From HGM13006 sp900757695 (GTDB lineage: Bacteria; Bacillota; Clostridia; Oscillospirales; Oscillospiraceae): a stretch of 46,354 nt of DNA. The translations under genes and the position numbers were made by a program. The first letter of the stretch is position 1; each line of letters begins with the position of its first letter. The notes below the pieces were generated by a model. It was not told the origin of the DNA and searched no databases. It was given only the letters and a program-made list of their open reading frames with translations. The stretch lies in NCBI GenBank assembly GCA_959607825.1, contig CAUHNW010000023.1, positions 1-46,354 of the forward strand. Reading direction: 5' to 3'. Positions 39,861-46,354 of the stretch are shown here, one piece after another.

Positions 39861-41531
39861 TTAGTCGGTCAGCAGAGTGGGATCCACGGTGCAGGAGTTA
39901 TCAATGGCGGCAACAAAGCTGCTGTGTGCATTGTTAACGCCGTAGTTCTTGGTGCCGCAGTACAGCGGGACGAAGTAGTAGTTGTCGTGGATGTTCTGCA
40001 TGAACTTCTGATAAATCTCGGTGCGCTCCTTCTGATCGTGAGAGGAGATGCCCTTGTTAAAGAGCTCGACCTGCTCGGGATCGGTGGAACGAATCAGAAT
40101 GTTGTCGGACAGGGGGCCGAACTGCTGGAGCTGGCAAGCGGGATCCTTACCGGAGCCGTTGGATGCGCTGCCGATGGTCATATCCTGCTGACCGGAGAGC
40201 AGTACGGGAAGAATGGTGGCAAAATCGGCAACACCGGTGAGATCCAGATTGATGCCAACCTTTGCACAGTAGGCCTGAGCGGCCTCCAGCAGCTTGGAGT
40301 ACCATGCGGTGCCCTCGGCATATACTGCGATGGTCAGAGGATTGTCGACAGAGTAGCCGGCCTTCTCCATGTATTCCTTTGCCTTGGCTTCGTCATACTC
40401 GTATGCGCCAAGATCCTTGTAGGCCCAGCAATCCTCGCTGACCAGAGAGGTGGCGGGCTTGTAGACGCCCTCACCAAGACCCTCTACCATAGCGGTGATG
40501 TCAAGGCAGTGTGCAAAGGCTTTACGAACGTTAATGTCTGCAAATGCGCCGGTGGTAACATCAGAAGCGGCCATCTCGAAGCCGACAACGCCGGGCTCCT
40601 CTACGCTGACCAGACTGGAATCCATCACTGCGCCGTTGTTCAGGTTGTTGATGTAGGTTGCCTCAGTCAGGAACACTGCGTCCAGATTACCGGCCTGGAA
40701 ATCTGCATAACGGGTGGACTCCTCAGAATAGAACTGAACGTCCAGCTCGTCATAGTAGGGCTGATCGCCCCAGTAGAGGTCGTTGCGAACCAGCGTGTAC
40801 TTAACGGACTCCTCCCAGCCGGACTTGTCGGACTGGCCGTCGCCTGCCAGCTTATAGGGGCCGGTGCCGTAGAGCCAGCCGTAGCTGGGATCGGCTTCGC
40901 AGGTTTCCTTGTCGAGGATCATGCAGCTAGCGTTGGCAAGCATATCGGTGAGAGAAGCATCGTAGCTGTTCATAGCAAGCACAACCGTGTAATCATCCTC
41001 GGCCTTGGAGTTTTCCAGATCCAGCCAAGTGTACATGGATGCGGTACGGGGCATTTCCATCATGTGCTGCAGGGTGAACAGAACATCATCAGCAGTCAGA
41101 TCATTGCCGTTGGAGAACTTCACGCCCTGACGGAGCTTAATGGTCATGGAGCTGTCGTCATCAGCGAACTCCACAGACTCAGCCAGCTTGGGAACCATGT
41201 TGCCCTCAGAGTCAACGGTCCACAGAGTCTCACCCACGGCATGAACCAGAAAGCTGCCGGAATTGGTCTGAAGATCAGAAGCAGGATCAAAGGTGGTGGA
41301 GTTGGCATCGGTACCGTAGCGGAATACCTTGGGACCGGTGGACTCAGGCTCCTCGGCAGCGGGTGCCTCGGCGGTGCCGTCGGTGTTAGCCTGTGCAGCA
41401 GGCTCACCGGTGGAAGCGGCCGGAGTATCCGTTCCGGTGCTGCCGGTGGATGTGGCGGTAGTTCCGCCGCCGCAGGCTGTCATACCAAGCAGCATGGCGA
41501 GGCAGAGCATGGTTGCGATGATTTTTTTCAT
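39861..41531 (-). CDS. Peptide-type ABC transporter substrate-binding lipoprotein (SBP family 5)
   Basis: The 556-residue protein has a signal peptide ending in lipobox MTAC, a low-complexity Gly/Thr/Ala/Glu linker (to about residue 65), and a family-5 (OppA/DppA/NikA) solute-binding domain. Family landmarks are GTDANSTTFDPASDLQTNS, the FSNGNDLTADDVLFTLQH region near 120-140, and AFAHCLDITAMVEGLGEG near 345-362. It captures oligopeptides or related ligands outside the cell for the OppBCDF-like system. The ATG at 41531 follows TAGGAGGG. The longer frame to 41639 overlaps the promoter. Confidence 0.93.
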   Translation of the reverse strand: MKKIIATMLCLAMLLGMTACGGGTTATSTGSTGTDTPAASTGEPAAQANTDGTAEAPAAEEPESTGPKVFRYGTDANSTTFDPASDLQTNSGSFLVHAVGETLWTVDSEGNMVPKLAESVEFADDDSSMTIKLRQGVKFSNGNDLTADDVLFTLQHMMEMPRTASMYTWLDLENSKAEDDYTVVLAMNSYDASLTDMLANASCMILDKETCEADPSYGWLYGTGPYKLAGDGQSDKSGWEESVKYTLVRNDLYWGDQPYYDELDVQFYSEESTRYADFQAGNLDAVFLTEATYINNLNNGAVMDSSLVSVEEPGVVGFEMAASDVTTGAFADINVRKAFAHCLDITAMVEGLGEGVYKPATSLVSEDCWAYKDLGAYEYDEAKAKEYMEKAGYSVDNPLTIAVYAEGTAWYSKLLEAAQAYCAKVGINLDLTGVADFATILPVLLSGQQDMTIGSASNGSGKDPACQLQQFGPLSDNILIRSTDPEQVELFNKGISSHDQKERTEIYQKFMQNIHDNYYFVPLYCGTKNYGVNNAHSSFVAAIDNSCTVDPTLLTD

Positions 41532-41610
41532 GTTTCGTATCCCTCCTAGGAAATCCATGGCGGTGTGGTTGTAATAAGCATGTGAAATGGTTGTGCCGCC
41601 ATCAAAATGA

Positions 41611-41639
41611 ATTATAGTCCGAATACTATTACTTTTCAA
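41611..41639 (-). promoter_or_regulatory. Promoter of the peptide-transporter operon
   Basis: On the minus strand TTGAAA (41634-41639) and TATAAT (41611-41616) have a 17-bp spacer. An ATACG-N6-CGTAT inverted repeat sits just upstream (about 41650-41665), a possible but weak operator. The rest of 41640-41790 is AT-rich with no gene. Confidence 0.7.
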
Positions 41640-41787
41640 TTAATTTTTATACGAATTTACGTATCAATTTCGTTACATAGTATCAAAAGTTGCGGTCAAA
41701 CTGCAAATTATTGCAAATAAGCGGAAAACAATACATGAATGGCTGTACTTATACCAGTTTTCTGGAATTAGTGATATGGGAAAATTC

Positions 41788-41825
41788 AAAAAAGCGGCTG
41801 TGCGGAACAAGCCGCACAGCCGCTT
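41788..41825 (-). terminator. ychF terminator
   Basis: AAGCGGCTGTGCGG is perfectly inverted as CCGCACAGCCGCTT across a 6-base loop, with TTTTTT on the minus strand, 23 bases after the ychF stop. Confidence 0.92.
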
Positions 41826-41847
41826 ACATATCATTTTTTGTGAAGTA

Positions 41848-42942
41848 TTATACGTTGAACAGGAAGTTTACCACATCGCCGTCCTGCATCACATAATCCT
41901 TGCCCTCGGAGCGGACAAGGCCCTTGGCCCGGGCAGCGGCCAGCGTACCGCATTCTTTGAGATCGTGATAGGCGATCACCTCTGCACGGATAAAGCCACG
42001 CTCAAAGTCGGAATGAATTTTGCCTGCGGCCTGGGGGGCCTTCGTGCCCTTTTTGATGGTCCATGCACGGCATTCGTCGGGGCCTGCGGTCAGGAAGGAA
42101 ATGAGGCCCAAGAGGGCATAAGAGCACTTAATGAGCTTGTCGAGACCGGATTCTTCAATGCCCAGTTCTTCCATGAACATCTGTTTTTCCTCCGGATCAT
42201 CCAGCTCGGCAATATCGGCTTCCAGCTTGGCACAGATGGGGAGCACCTGTGCGCCCTCTTTCTGAGCCAGCTCTGCCACCTGATTGTAGAACTTGTTCTC
42301 GGTGGGGTTCGCAACGGTATCTTCGTCCAGATTTGCGGCATAGATTACATTTTTAAGGCTCAGCAGATCGGATGTCTGAAGCACGGCCAGCTCATCCTCG
42401 GAGCATTCGTAGGTACGTGCAGTCTTGCCTTCGTTGAGGTGCTCCAGCAGACCCTCAAAGATCTCAGCCTCCTGCAAGTACTTTTTGTCGCCCTTCGCAG
42501 CCTTCTTGGCCTTCTCGATGCGGCGCTCCACCATCTCAATATCGGCCATGACCAACTCCAAATTGATGATGTCAATGTCGCGGAGGGGATCGGTGCTGCC
42601 TTCTACATGGGTAATGTTGCTGTCTTCAAAGCAGCGCACCACGTGGACAATGGCATCCGTAGAGCGGATGTTGCTGAGGAACTTGTTGCCGAGTCCCTCG
42701 CCCTTGGAGGCGCCCTTGACCAGACCTGCAATGTCTACAAACTCAATGACTGCGGGCGTGAACTTCTTGGGGGAGTACATATCCCGAAGCCCCTCCAGCC
42801 GCTCATCGGGAACGGTGACCATGCCAACGTTGGGATCGATGGTGCAGAAGGGATAGTTGGCAGCCTCTGCGCCGGCGTTGGTGATGGCATTGAACAGGGT
42901 GCTTTTTCCCACATTGGGGAGACCAACGATACCTAATTTCAT
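41848..42942 (-). CDS. ychF: YchF/OLA1-family ATPase
   Basis: The 364-residue protein is a full-length YchF, an Obg-family P-loop protein that prefers ATP to GTP and associates with ribosomes. G1 is GLPNVGKST at residues 7-15, G3 is DIAGLVKGAS near 66-75, and a NLDED-type segment stands in place of NKxD near 200, as in other YchF proteins. The C-terminal TGS domain includes TIKKGTKAPQAAG and ends with VNFLFNV. GGAG precedes the ATG by 12 bases. The mobile element's integrase end lies only 50 bp upstream, so its native promoter region may have been displaced. Confidence 0.96.
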   Translation of the reverse strand: MKLGIVGLPNVGKSTLFNAITNAGAEAANYPFCTIDPNVGMVTVPDERLEGLRDMYSPKKFTPAVIEFVDIAGLVKGASKGEGLGNKFLSNIRSTDAIVHVVRCFEDSNITHVEGSTDPLRDIDIINLELVMADIEMVERRIEKAKKAAKGDKKYLQEAEIFEGLLEHLNEGKTARTYECSEDELAVLQTSDLLSLKNVIYAANLDEDTVANPTENKFYNQVAELAQKEGAQVLPICAKLEADIAELDDPEEKQMFMEELGIEESGLDKLIKCSYALLGLISFLTAGPDECRAWTIKKGTKAPQAAGKIHSDFERGFIRAEVIAYHDLKECGTLAAARAKGLVRSEGKDYVMQDGDVVNFLFNV

Positions 42943-42994
42943 AGTTTTCTCTATCTCCTTTTTTTTTCAAGGGTTTTCGGCACTTGAACGGCGC
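42943..42994. mobile_element. Probable right/int-end junction of the integrative element
   Basis: Between the ychF ribosome site and the integrase stop lies a T9 run (42959-42967) and then element-type sequence. Tn916-like elements favour such A/T-tract targets. The exact end cannot be set without the empty site or the other end. Confidence 0.45.
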
Positions 42995-44200
42995 TTACTG
43001 TACCATTACTGTACCATTTTGGTTTTGCTGCACTTTTTCAAATTGTAACACGGCTTTTGACATGGAATCATTCGTCACATGAACGTACCGATCCATCGAC
43101 GTTTTGATGCTGGCGTGACCGAGTAATTTTTGCAGCACTTTGGGCTGCATTCCGCTTTCGATTGCACGCGTTGCATAGGTGTGGCGCAAAGCATGCATAC
43201 AAAATCGCTGGATTCCTGCCTCATCGCACAGTTTGTAAAGATGGGTATCATAGGAACTGTTCTTCGTTGGCTCTCCTGTTCGCCAGTTGATAAAGACAAA
43301 ATCGCGCATACACAGGCTCGCAGTTTCTCCCGTGCGCTGATCCATGTATTCCAGCGTGGAGTTGAGCAGTTCAGATTCCTTTCGCTGCGAAACCTGAGAA
43401 TAGAGCTGTTTCAAGATGTCGTAAGCATGGCTTGTCAGCGGGATGGTGCGATAGCTCTGCTGCGTTTTGGGAGGACCTGCGCGCCACATCTTCTGTTTAT
43501 GCCGAAACTCCAGCGTCTTATTTACCGTAAGAGTTCTTGCTTTCCAGTCGATGGCGTCCCATGTCAGCCCGATCACTTCATCTGTCCTCAGCCCTGTTTC
43601 TAAAATCAGGGCATACTACGCATAGTTGTGGGAGCGCTTGGCTACTTCCATAAATCTCTGCTGCTCATCCGTTGTAAGACATTTGATGTCATCCACAGCG
43701 CGGACGGGCTTGGTAAAGCGAACACCGTCCATCGGATGTTTCTGGATCATGTCGTTCATCACAGCAGCCCGAAACATTGTTCCCATTGCAATATATGTCT
43801 GACGGATTGTTGAACCGGCATACGATGCTTCCATTCGGTTGAAAACCATCTTGCAGTGCATAGGTTTGAGATCTGTGAGCCGCATCTTACCAATCACAGG
43901 CTTTACATTGTACTCATACCGTTCCCGGTAATTGCGCTGCGTGTTCGGCGCTAAGTCTCCCACGATGTGACTGATCCAAAATTCAAACCACTCTGTTACC
44001 GTCATATCCGGCGGAGCAAACACATCCTCGTGACGGTCTGCATACTTTGCATCTTCCAGCCAGTTCCGGGCTCCCGGAAGTGAGGAAAAGCACTTGACCT
44101 GACGCTTTCCTTCGCTGCTTACAAATCTTGCGCTATATAAACCGTCCTTTCTCTGGCAGATACCCTTGCCGCATTCTTTGCCTCGTAAACTTTTACCCAT
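42995..44200 (-). pseudogene. int: Tn916/Tn1549-type tyrosine integrase interrupted by an amber codon
   Basis: Read through one TAG codon at 43616-43618, this frame encodes about 400 residues, the usual Tn916-family Int length. The 194-residue N-terminal part has the arm-binding (SARFVSSEGKRQVK) and core-binding (WFEFWISHIVGDLAPNTQRNY) domains. The C-terminal part, after the stop, holds all catalytic-domain motifs: the first Arg in ETGLRTDEV, H-x-x-R in HALRHTYATR, LGHAS, and the nucleophile Tyr in DRYVHV. The amber codon sits where relatives usually encode Gln or another residue (NYA-stop-YALIL), so a single C-to-T change would explain it. As written it yields no active recombinase without readthrough. 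The last codons lie in an 11-bp tandem repeat. Confidence 0.85.
42996..43017. repeat. 11-bp tandem repeat at the integrase 3' end
   Basis: TACTGTACCAT occurs twice in direct succession (42996-43006 and 43007-43017), covering the last codons and stop of int on the minus strand. It could be an arm-type integrase site or chance duplication. Confidence 0.7.
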
Positions 44201-44291
44201 TCGGAAACTCCTTTCTCACTATGAGAAGAAGCCCCTATGCATTTTATAATTGTAGCACAAGGGCTTCCTTTTCTCAATAGTGAACTTACCT

Positions 44292-44495
44292 TCAAATTGC
44301 CATTGTACGGCTGATATACTGTTCAAACTCCCGGCGCTTTACCAGCTTTTTCGTCCCGACGAACAAAACGAAAGGGCAGTTGGGGCTGCGGAGCATACTG
44401 TCGATCTTGTTGATGCCGATATTGCTGTATTCTGCCGCCTCTCTGGCGGTCAGCGTCATTTTGAGGTGGATGGGGACGGTGAGAATGTTGTCCAT
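44292..44495 (-). CDS. xis: Excisionase (Tn916 Xis-like)
   Basis: The 67-residue protein resembles the Tn916 Xis family of small winged-helix DNA-binding proteins that bend the element's ends and favour excision. The TAREAAEYSNIGINKIDSML region (about residues 16-35) is the helix-turn-helix, followed by the KKLVKRREFEQYI wing and helix typical of these proteins. AAAGGAGA precedes its ATG. It lies 91 bp upstream of int in the same direction, as in Tn916/Tn1549. Confidence 0.85.
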   Translation of the reverse strand: MDNILTVPIHLKMTLTAREAAEYSNIGINKIDSMLRSPNCPFVLFVGTKKLVKRREFEQYISRTMAI

Positions 44496-44604
44496 GGAAA
44501 TGTCTCCTTTCTTGGCGGCTATGTAGACAAATAGAATTCGATTTCGCAGCTGCGAGGGAAATCGTATTGCTTCCTACCTTCTGCGGTGCGGTAAGGCTTG
44601 GCAT

Positions 44605-45006
44605 TCAAAGGCTTTTCGCCACCGAATTGTCTACGCCCGACCGCCGTTTGCGGGCGGATTTTGCCTTCTGCTGACGGTGAATGTTCTTGGCGCAGGTCGG
44701 GCAATATTTTGCCCTCCCGGAGCGGGCGAGGATGCCCGTGCCGCAGACTTCGCAGCGGCGAAGTTTCTTCGGGCTGAGGATGGTCTGTTCCAGCTTTGGC
44801 TGCTGGGGTAGCACGGCGCGGCGAAACCACCGGCAAAGCAGGCTTCGAGAGATGTGCTGCGGACAAACGCCGTCCAGCAGCAGGCAGTCGCCGCCTGAAA
44901 AGTTGCAGCAGCGCTTTGTGAGGCCGCGCACGCTGCGGAGCTGCCCCGGCGTCAGGCGAAAGAGCGAGCCGTGCGGCAGGCGTTCAATGGGGTCAAGCTT
45001 GTGCAT
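44605..45006 (-). CDS. Cysteine-rich VLP-like ICE protein
   Basis: The 133-residue protein looks like the cysteine-rich VLP proteins often encoded near xis and repA in Tn1549-like elements. An N-terminal RLTPGQLRSVRGLTKRCCNFSGGDCLLLD segment (about residues 18-46) is followed by AVLP and a second cysteine cluster of zinc-ribbon type (CEVCG ... CPTC, near residues 90-110). It may bind nucleic acid; no experimental role is known to me. The ATG at 45006 is preferred over a GTG six bases upstream because of GGAGGG spacing. It overlaps the upstream repA-like fragment by 14 bp. Confidence 0.7.
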   Translation of the reverse strand: MHKLDPIERLPHGSLFRLTPGQLRSVRGLTKRCCNFSGGDCLLLDGVCPQHISRSLLCRWFRRAVLPQQPKLEQTILSPKKLRRCEVCGTGILARSGRAKYCPTCAKNIHRQQKAKSARKRRSGVDNSVAKSL

Positions 45007-45350
45007 CTTCACCCTCCTTTGCGATGAGCTTTGCGTCCGCCGGATAGTTCAGCGTGATGAGGGCGGGCTTGCCCAAGCCCTGTTTGCGCCGGATAATCAG
45101 GCCGCTATACTCCAGCTCCCGGAAGATCCGCGTGGCGCTCTGGCGGCTGCGGTGGAGTTTCGTCTGTGCCTGCTCCAAGGTGAAGTACAGCCGGATCGTG
45201 CCGTCCGGCTCGACGTAGCCGTTTTGCCGGGAAATGCTTGCCCTGTCCAGCAGCAGCGCATAGAGCACCTTGGCGTCGTTGCTGATGTCCCGCAGGGCTT
45301 CGTCTTGGAGAAGAAACCTCGGGAGCGGTACATAGGACGCCGCGGGGCTT
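44993..45350 (-). pseudogene. RepA-like replication initiator fragment (N-terminus missing)
   Basis: The frame carries the N-terminal domain of ICE replication-initiator A proteins: VPLPRFLLQDEALRDIS, DAKVLYALLLDRASIS, then a winged-helix segment (YFTLEQAQTKLHRSRQS and LEYSGLIIRRKQGLG). A stop codon at about 45351-45353 bounds the frame upstream, and no ATG, TTG or GTG with a ribosome site precedes VPLPRF. The first residues of the family (usually an F-Y-R motif) are also missing. The C-terminus ends after EDAQA, making about 115 residues where full RepA proteins are longer. It may be expressed from an internal GTG near 45268, but I read it as a deleted copy. Confidence 0.6.
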
Positions 45351-45364
45351 TGTCATAACAAGGG

Positions 45365-45400
45365 CAAAAAAAGAAGCGCCTGCCACTACGACAAGCGCTT
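45365..45400 (-). terminator. Terminator after the HTH-tailed ICE gene
   Basis: AAGCGCTTG pairs with CAGGCGCTT (one G-U) on the minus strand and runs into TTTTTTT, 14 bases after the stop codon of the 45414-46157 gene. It separates that gene from the RepA fragment. Confidence 0.8.
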
Positions 45401-45413
45401 GGATTTGCATCAG

Positions 45414-46157
45414 TTATTCGAGCAAATCCTCTATATCCCTTTGATCGTATTCAGTTTTCTGCATCAGCCGACAGACACCATCTGCCTCATCCCGCTGCTG
45501 CAAAAGCTGGGCGAACGCCCGATAGAGCGCGGCCTGCCGCCGCTCGACCACGCCGCGATTCATCTGCAAGGCGTCCGCTGTCTTACGGATGGACAGTCCT
45601 TCGGAAAATCGCTTTTTGAAGATCTCTGCGTAGTCGTGGAGCACGGTCTTGAGGGACTGCTGAAGGAAGATCAGATCCTCGCACATGGCCCGGTACTCGT
45701 CCCGGTCATGAACGCCGATGTACTGCTTCCGTTCCCGGATGAGCCGGTACCGCTGCATATCCATGCGGTAGTTCTCGCAGATGTCCTTGGCATATTCGTA
45801 GTAGGTTTTGCTGCATCGGATGAAGCGATCTTCGTACTCGTCGTCAACGTAAGTGAAGCGCTTGCTCTTTGGCTCCGGAAAGCCGTCCTCATACACTTCA
45901 CGGACGATGGATGTGTCGATCTCGCGCCGGGTCTGGCGGACATATTTGTCACGCAGCTCGCCGTCTACCTCGACCTTTTCGCAGAAGGAGGCGTAGCGGA
46001 TGAGGTAGTAATGCTCGTTGTCCTCGCGGGAAAAGCTGGCGTCCTTGCAGACCACGATGGCCTCACCGGTGTCGATGTCCCTGGGCACCCGGACGACGAA
46101 GATGGGCTTTCCGTCGTATCGCGTATAAAACCCGGCAAATACCCGTTTGAGATCCAT
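45414..46157 (-). CDS. ICE-encoded protein with C-terminal sigma-region-4-like helix-turn-helix
   Basis: The 247-residue protein has a charged, tyrosine-rich body: a first section with FYTRYDGKPIFVVRVPRD and ASFSREDNEHYY (residues 1-50), and a helical middle rich in Arg and Tyr. The C-terminal segment IFKKRFSEGLSIRKTADALQMNRGVVERR (about residues 180-208) is a good helix-turn-helix, resembling sigma-70 region 4 or a phage-type RNA polymerase sigma-like factor (ArpU/RinA-like). I do not recognise the family with certainty. AAGGAGGG precedes the ATG. A TATACT-like -10 lies 29-34 bp upstream. A role in controlling element transcription is possible. Confidence 0.6.
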   Translation of the reverse strand: MDLKRVFAGFYTRYDGKPIFVVRVPRDIDTGEAIVVCKDASFSREDNEHYYLIRYASFCEKVEVDGELRDKYVRQTRREIDTSIVREVYEDGFPEPKSKRFTYVDDEYEDRFIRCSKTYYEYAKDICENYRMDMQRYRLIRERKQYIGVHDRDEYRAMCEDLIFLQQSLKTVLHDYAEIFKKRFSEGLSIRKTADALQMNRGVVERRQAALYRAFAQLLQQRDEADGVCRLMQKTEYDQRDIEDLLE

Positions 46158-46354
46158 AAGAAAGCCCTCCTTCCGCCGATTTTCTTACAGTATAGCACAG
46201 ATTTCGGCGGAGAGAAAGAACGGCGTTGGGACGGAGAAAACTGGGATTTGAGAGAACAGCAAGCACAGCCGCTGTCCGGACACGCGGTGATTTTGGGAAT
46301 ATCCCAAGCCCTTTGCATTTGGCTCGCAGCCTTATATTCAGGAGGCAGCCGATC

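Noticed and set aside
39840..41549. A 569-codon plus-strand frame opposite the peptide-binding lipoprotein
   Set aside because: Antisense shadow; the minus strand has a signal peptide, lipobox, ribosome site and family motifs.
41640..41680. ATACG-N6-CGTAT inverted repeat as an operator of the peptide-transporter operon
   Set aside because: Arms of five bases in very AT-rich DNA are expected by chance; mentioned only with the promoter.
43577..43620. Recoding of TAG as glutamine in this genome or element
   Set aside because: Standard genes in the window end in TAG and no other in-frame TAG appears in conserved genes, so a single nonsense mutation or base error is simpler.
44519..44866. A 115-codon minus-strand frame overlapping the VLP-like gene
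   Set aside because: Most of it is the shifted frame of the cysteine-rich gene and lacks a ribosome site. Its last ~35 codons look somewhat protein-like, so a small frameshift near 44640 is possible but not shown.
1..46354. CRISPR array, rRNA operon, T-box leader or additional tRNA genes
   Set aside because: I saw no direct-repeat/spacer pattern, no 16S/23S/5S landmarks, no GGTGG-ACCGCG T-box motif, and no second cloverleaf.

Overview
The window looks like about 41 kb of chromosomal backbone (roughly 2.1-42.95 kb) from a low-to-mid-GC, anaerobic, Gram-positive Clostridia. The Oscillospirales (Ruminococcaceae/Oscillospiraceae) are the most likely group. Supporting signs are sigma-A promoters with 16-18 bp spacers, strong GGAGG ribosome sites, frequent TTG/GTG starts, the dgt-dnaG-rpoD order, GTP-type PEP carboxykinase, rubrerythrin, lipobox lipoproteins and Tn916/Tn1549-family mobile DNA. 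The taxonomic placement is inference. Both ends of the window are mobile-element DNA of the same broad family.

Left end (1-2.1 kb): a decayed patchwork. It holds a candidate oriT hairpin, a mobilization gene (mobC) cut off at its 3' end, a both-ends-truncated CnaB/SpaA-type surface protein on the opposite strand, and an XRE regulator without its normal N-terminus. An intact tRNA-Val(GAC) follows.

Backbone, in order: an EamA exporter; rpmE; hflX, a YigZ/IMPACT protein, dgt, dnaG and rpoD (a GTPase, nucleotide and replication/transcription block); a five-gene operon at 9.7-14.8 kb (circularly permuted ATP-grasp, transglutaminase-like protein, class-I glutamine-amidotransferase-like hydrolase, FemAB aminoacyltransferase, alanine-racemase-like PLP enzyme) with its own promoter and terminator; a CarD regulator; an aconitase-superfamily hydratase; a Zn/Mn-type ABC importer with an MscS channel behind a palindromic operator; a TPP-riboswitch-controlled thiamine salvage operon (thiM-thiE-HAD phosphatase-thiD-cytX); hpf; pckG; a cyclophilin lipoprotein; a 40-residue membrane protein; a GNAT acetyltransferase; a HAD phosphatase; a DUF975 membrane protein; a XRE-TPR regulator; a YabE-like G5/3D cell-wall protein; rubrerythrin; a complete Opp/Dpp-type peptide ABC transporter with a trailing membrane protein; and ychF.

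Right end (42.97-46.35 kb): the integrase end of a Tn916/Tn1549-like integrative element inserted directly upstream of ychF. Its ~400-residue tyrosine integrase is broken by one in-frame amber codon. It is followed by an excisionase, a cysteine-rich VLP-like protein, a RepA-like fragment lacking a start, and an unknown protein with a C-terminal helix-turn-helix.

The best candidate for something little described is the 9.7-14.8 kb operon. It combines peptide-bond-forming enzymes (ATP-grasp, FemAB), a gamma-glutamyl-type hydrolase, an unusual racemase, and a transglutaminase-fold protein whose catalytic cysteine is replaced by alanine. A wall- or peptide-modifying pathway is a reasonable inference, but no product can be named from sequence alone.
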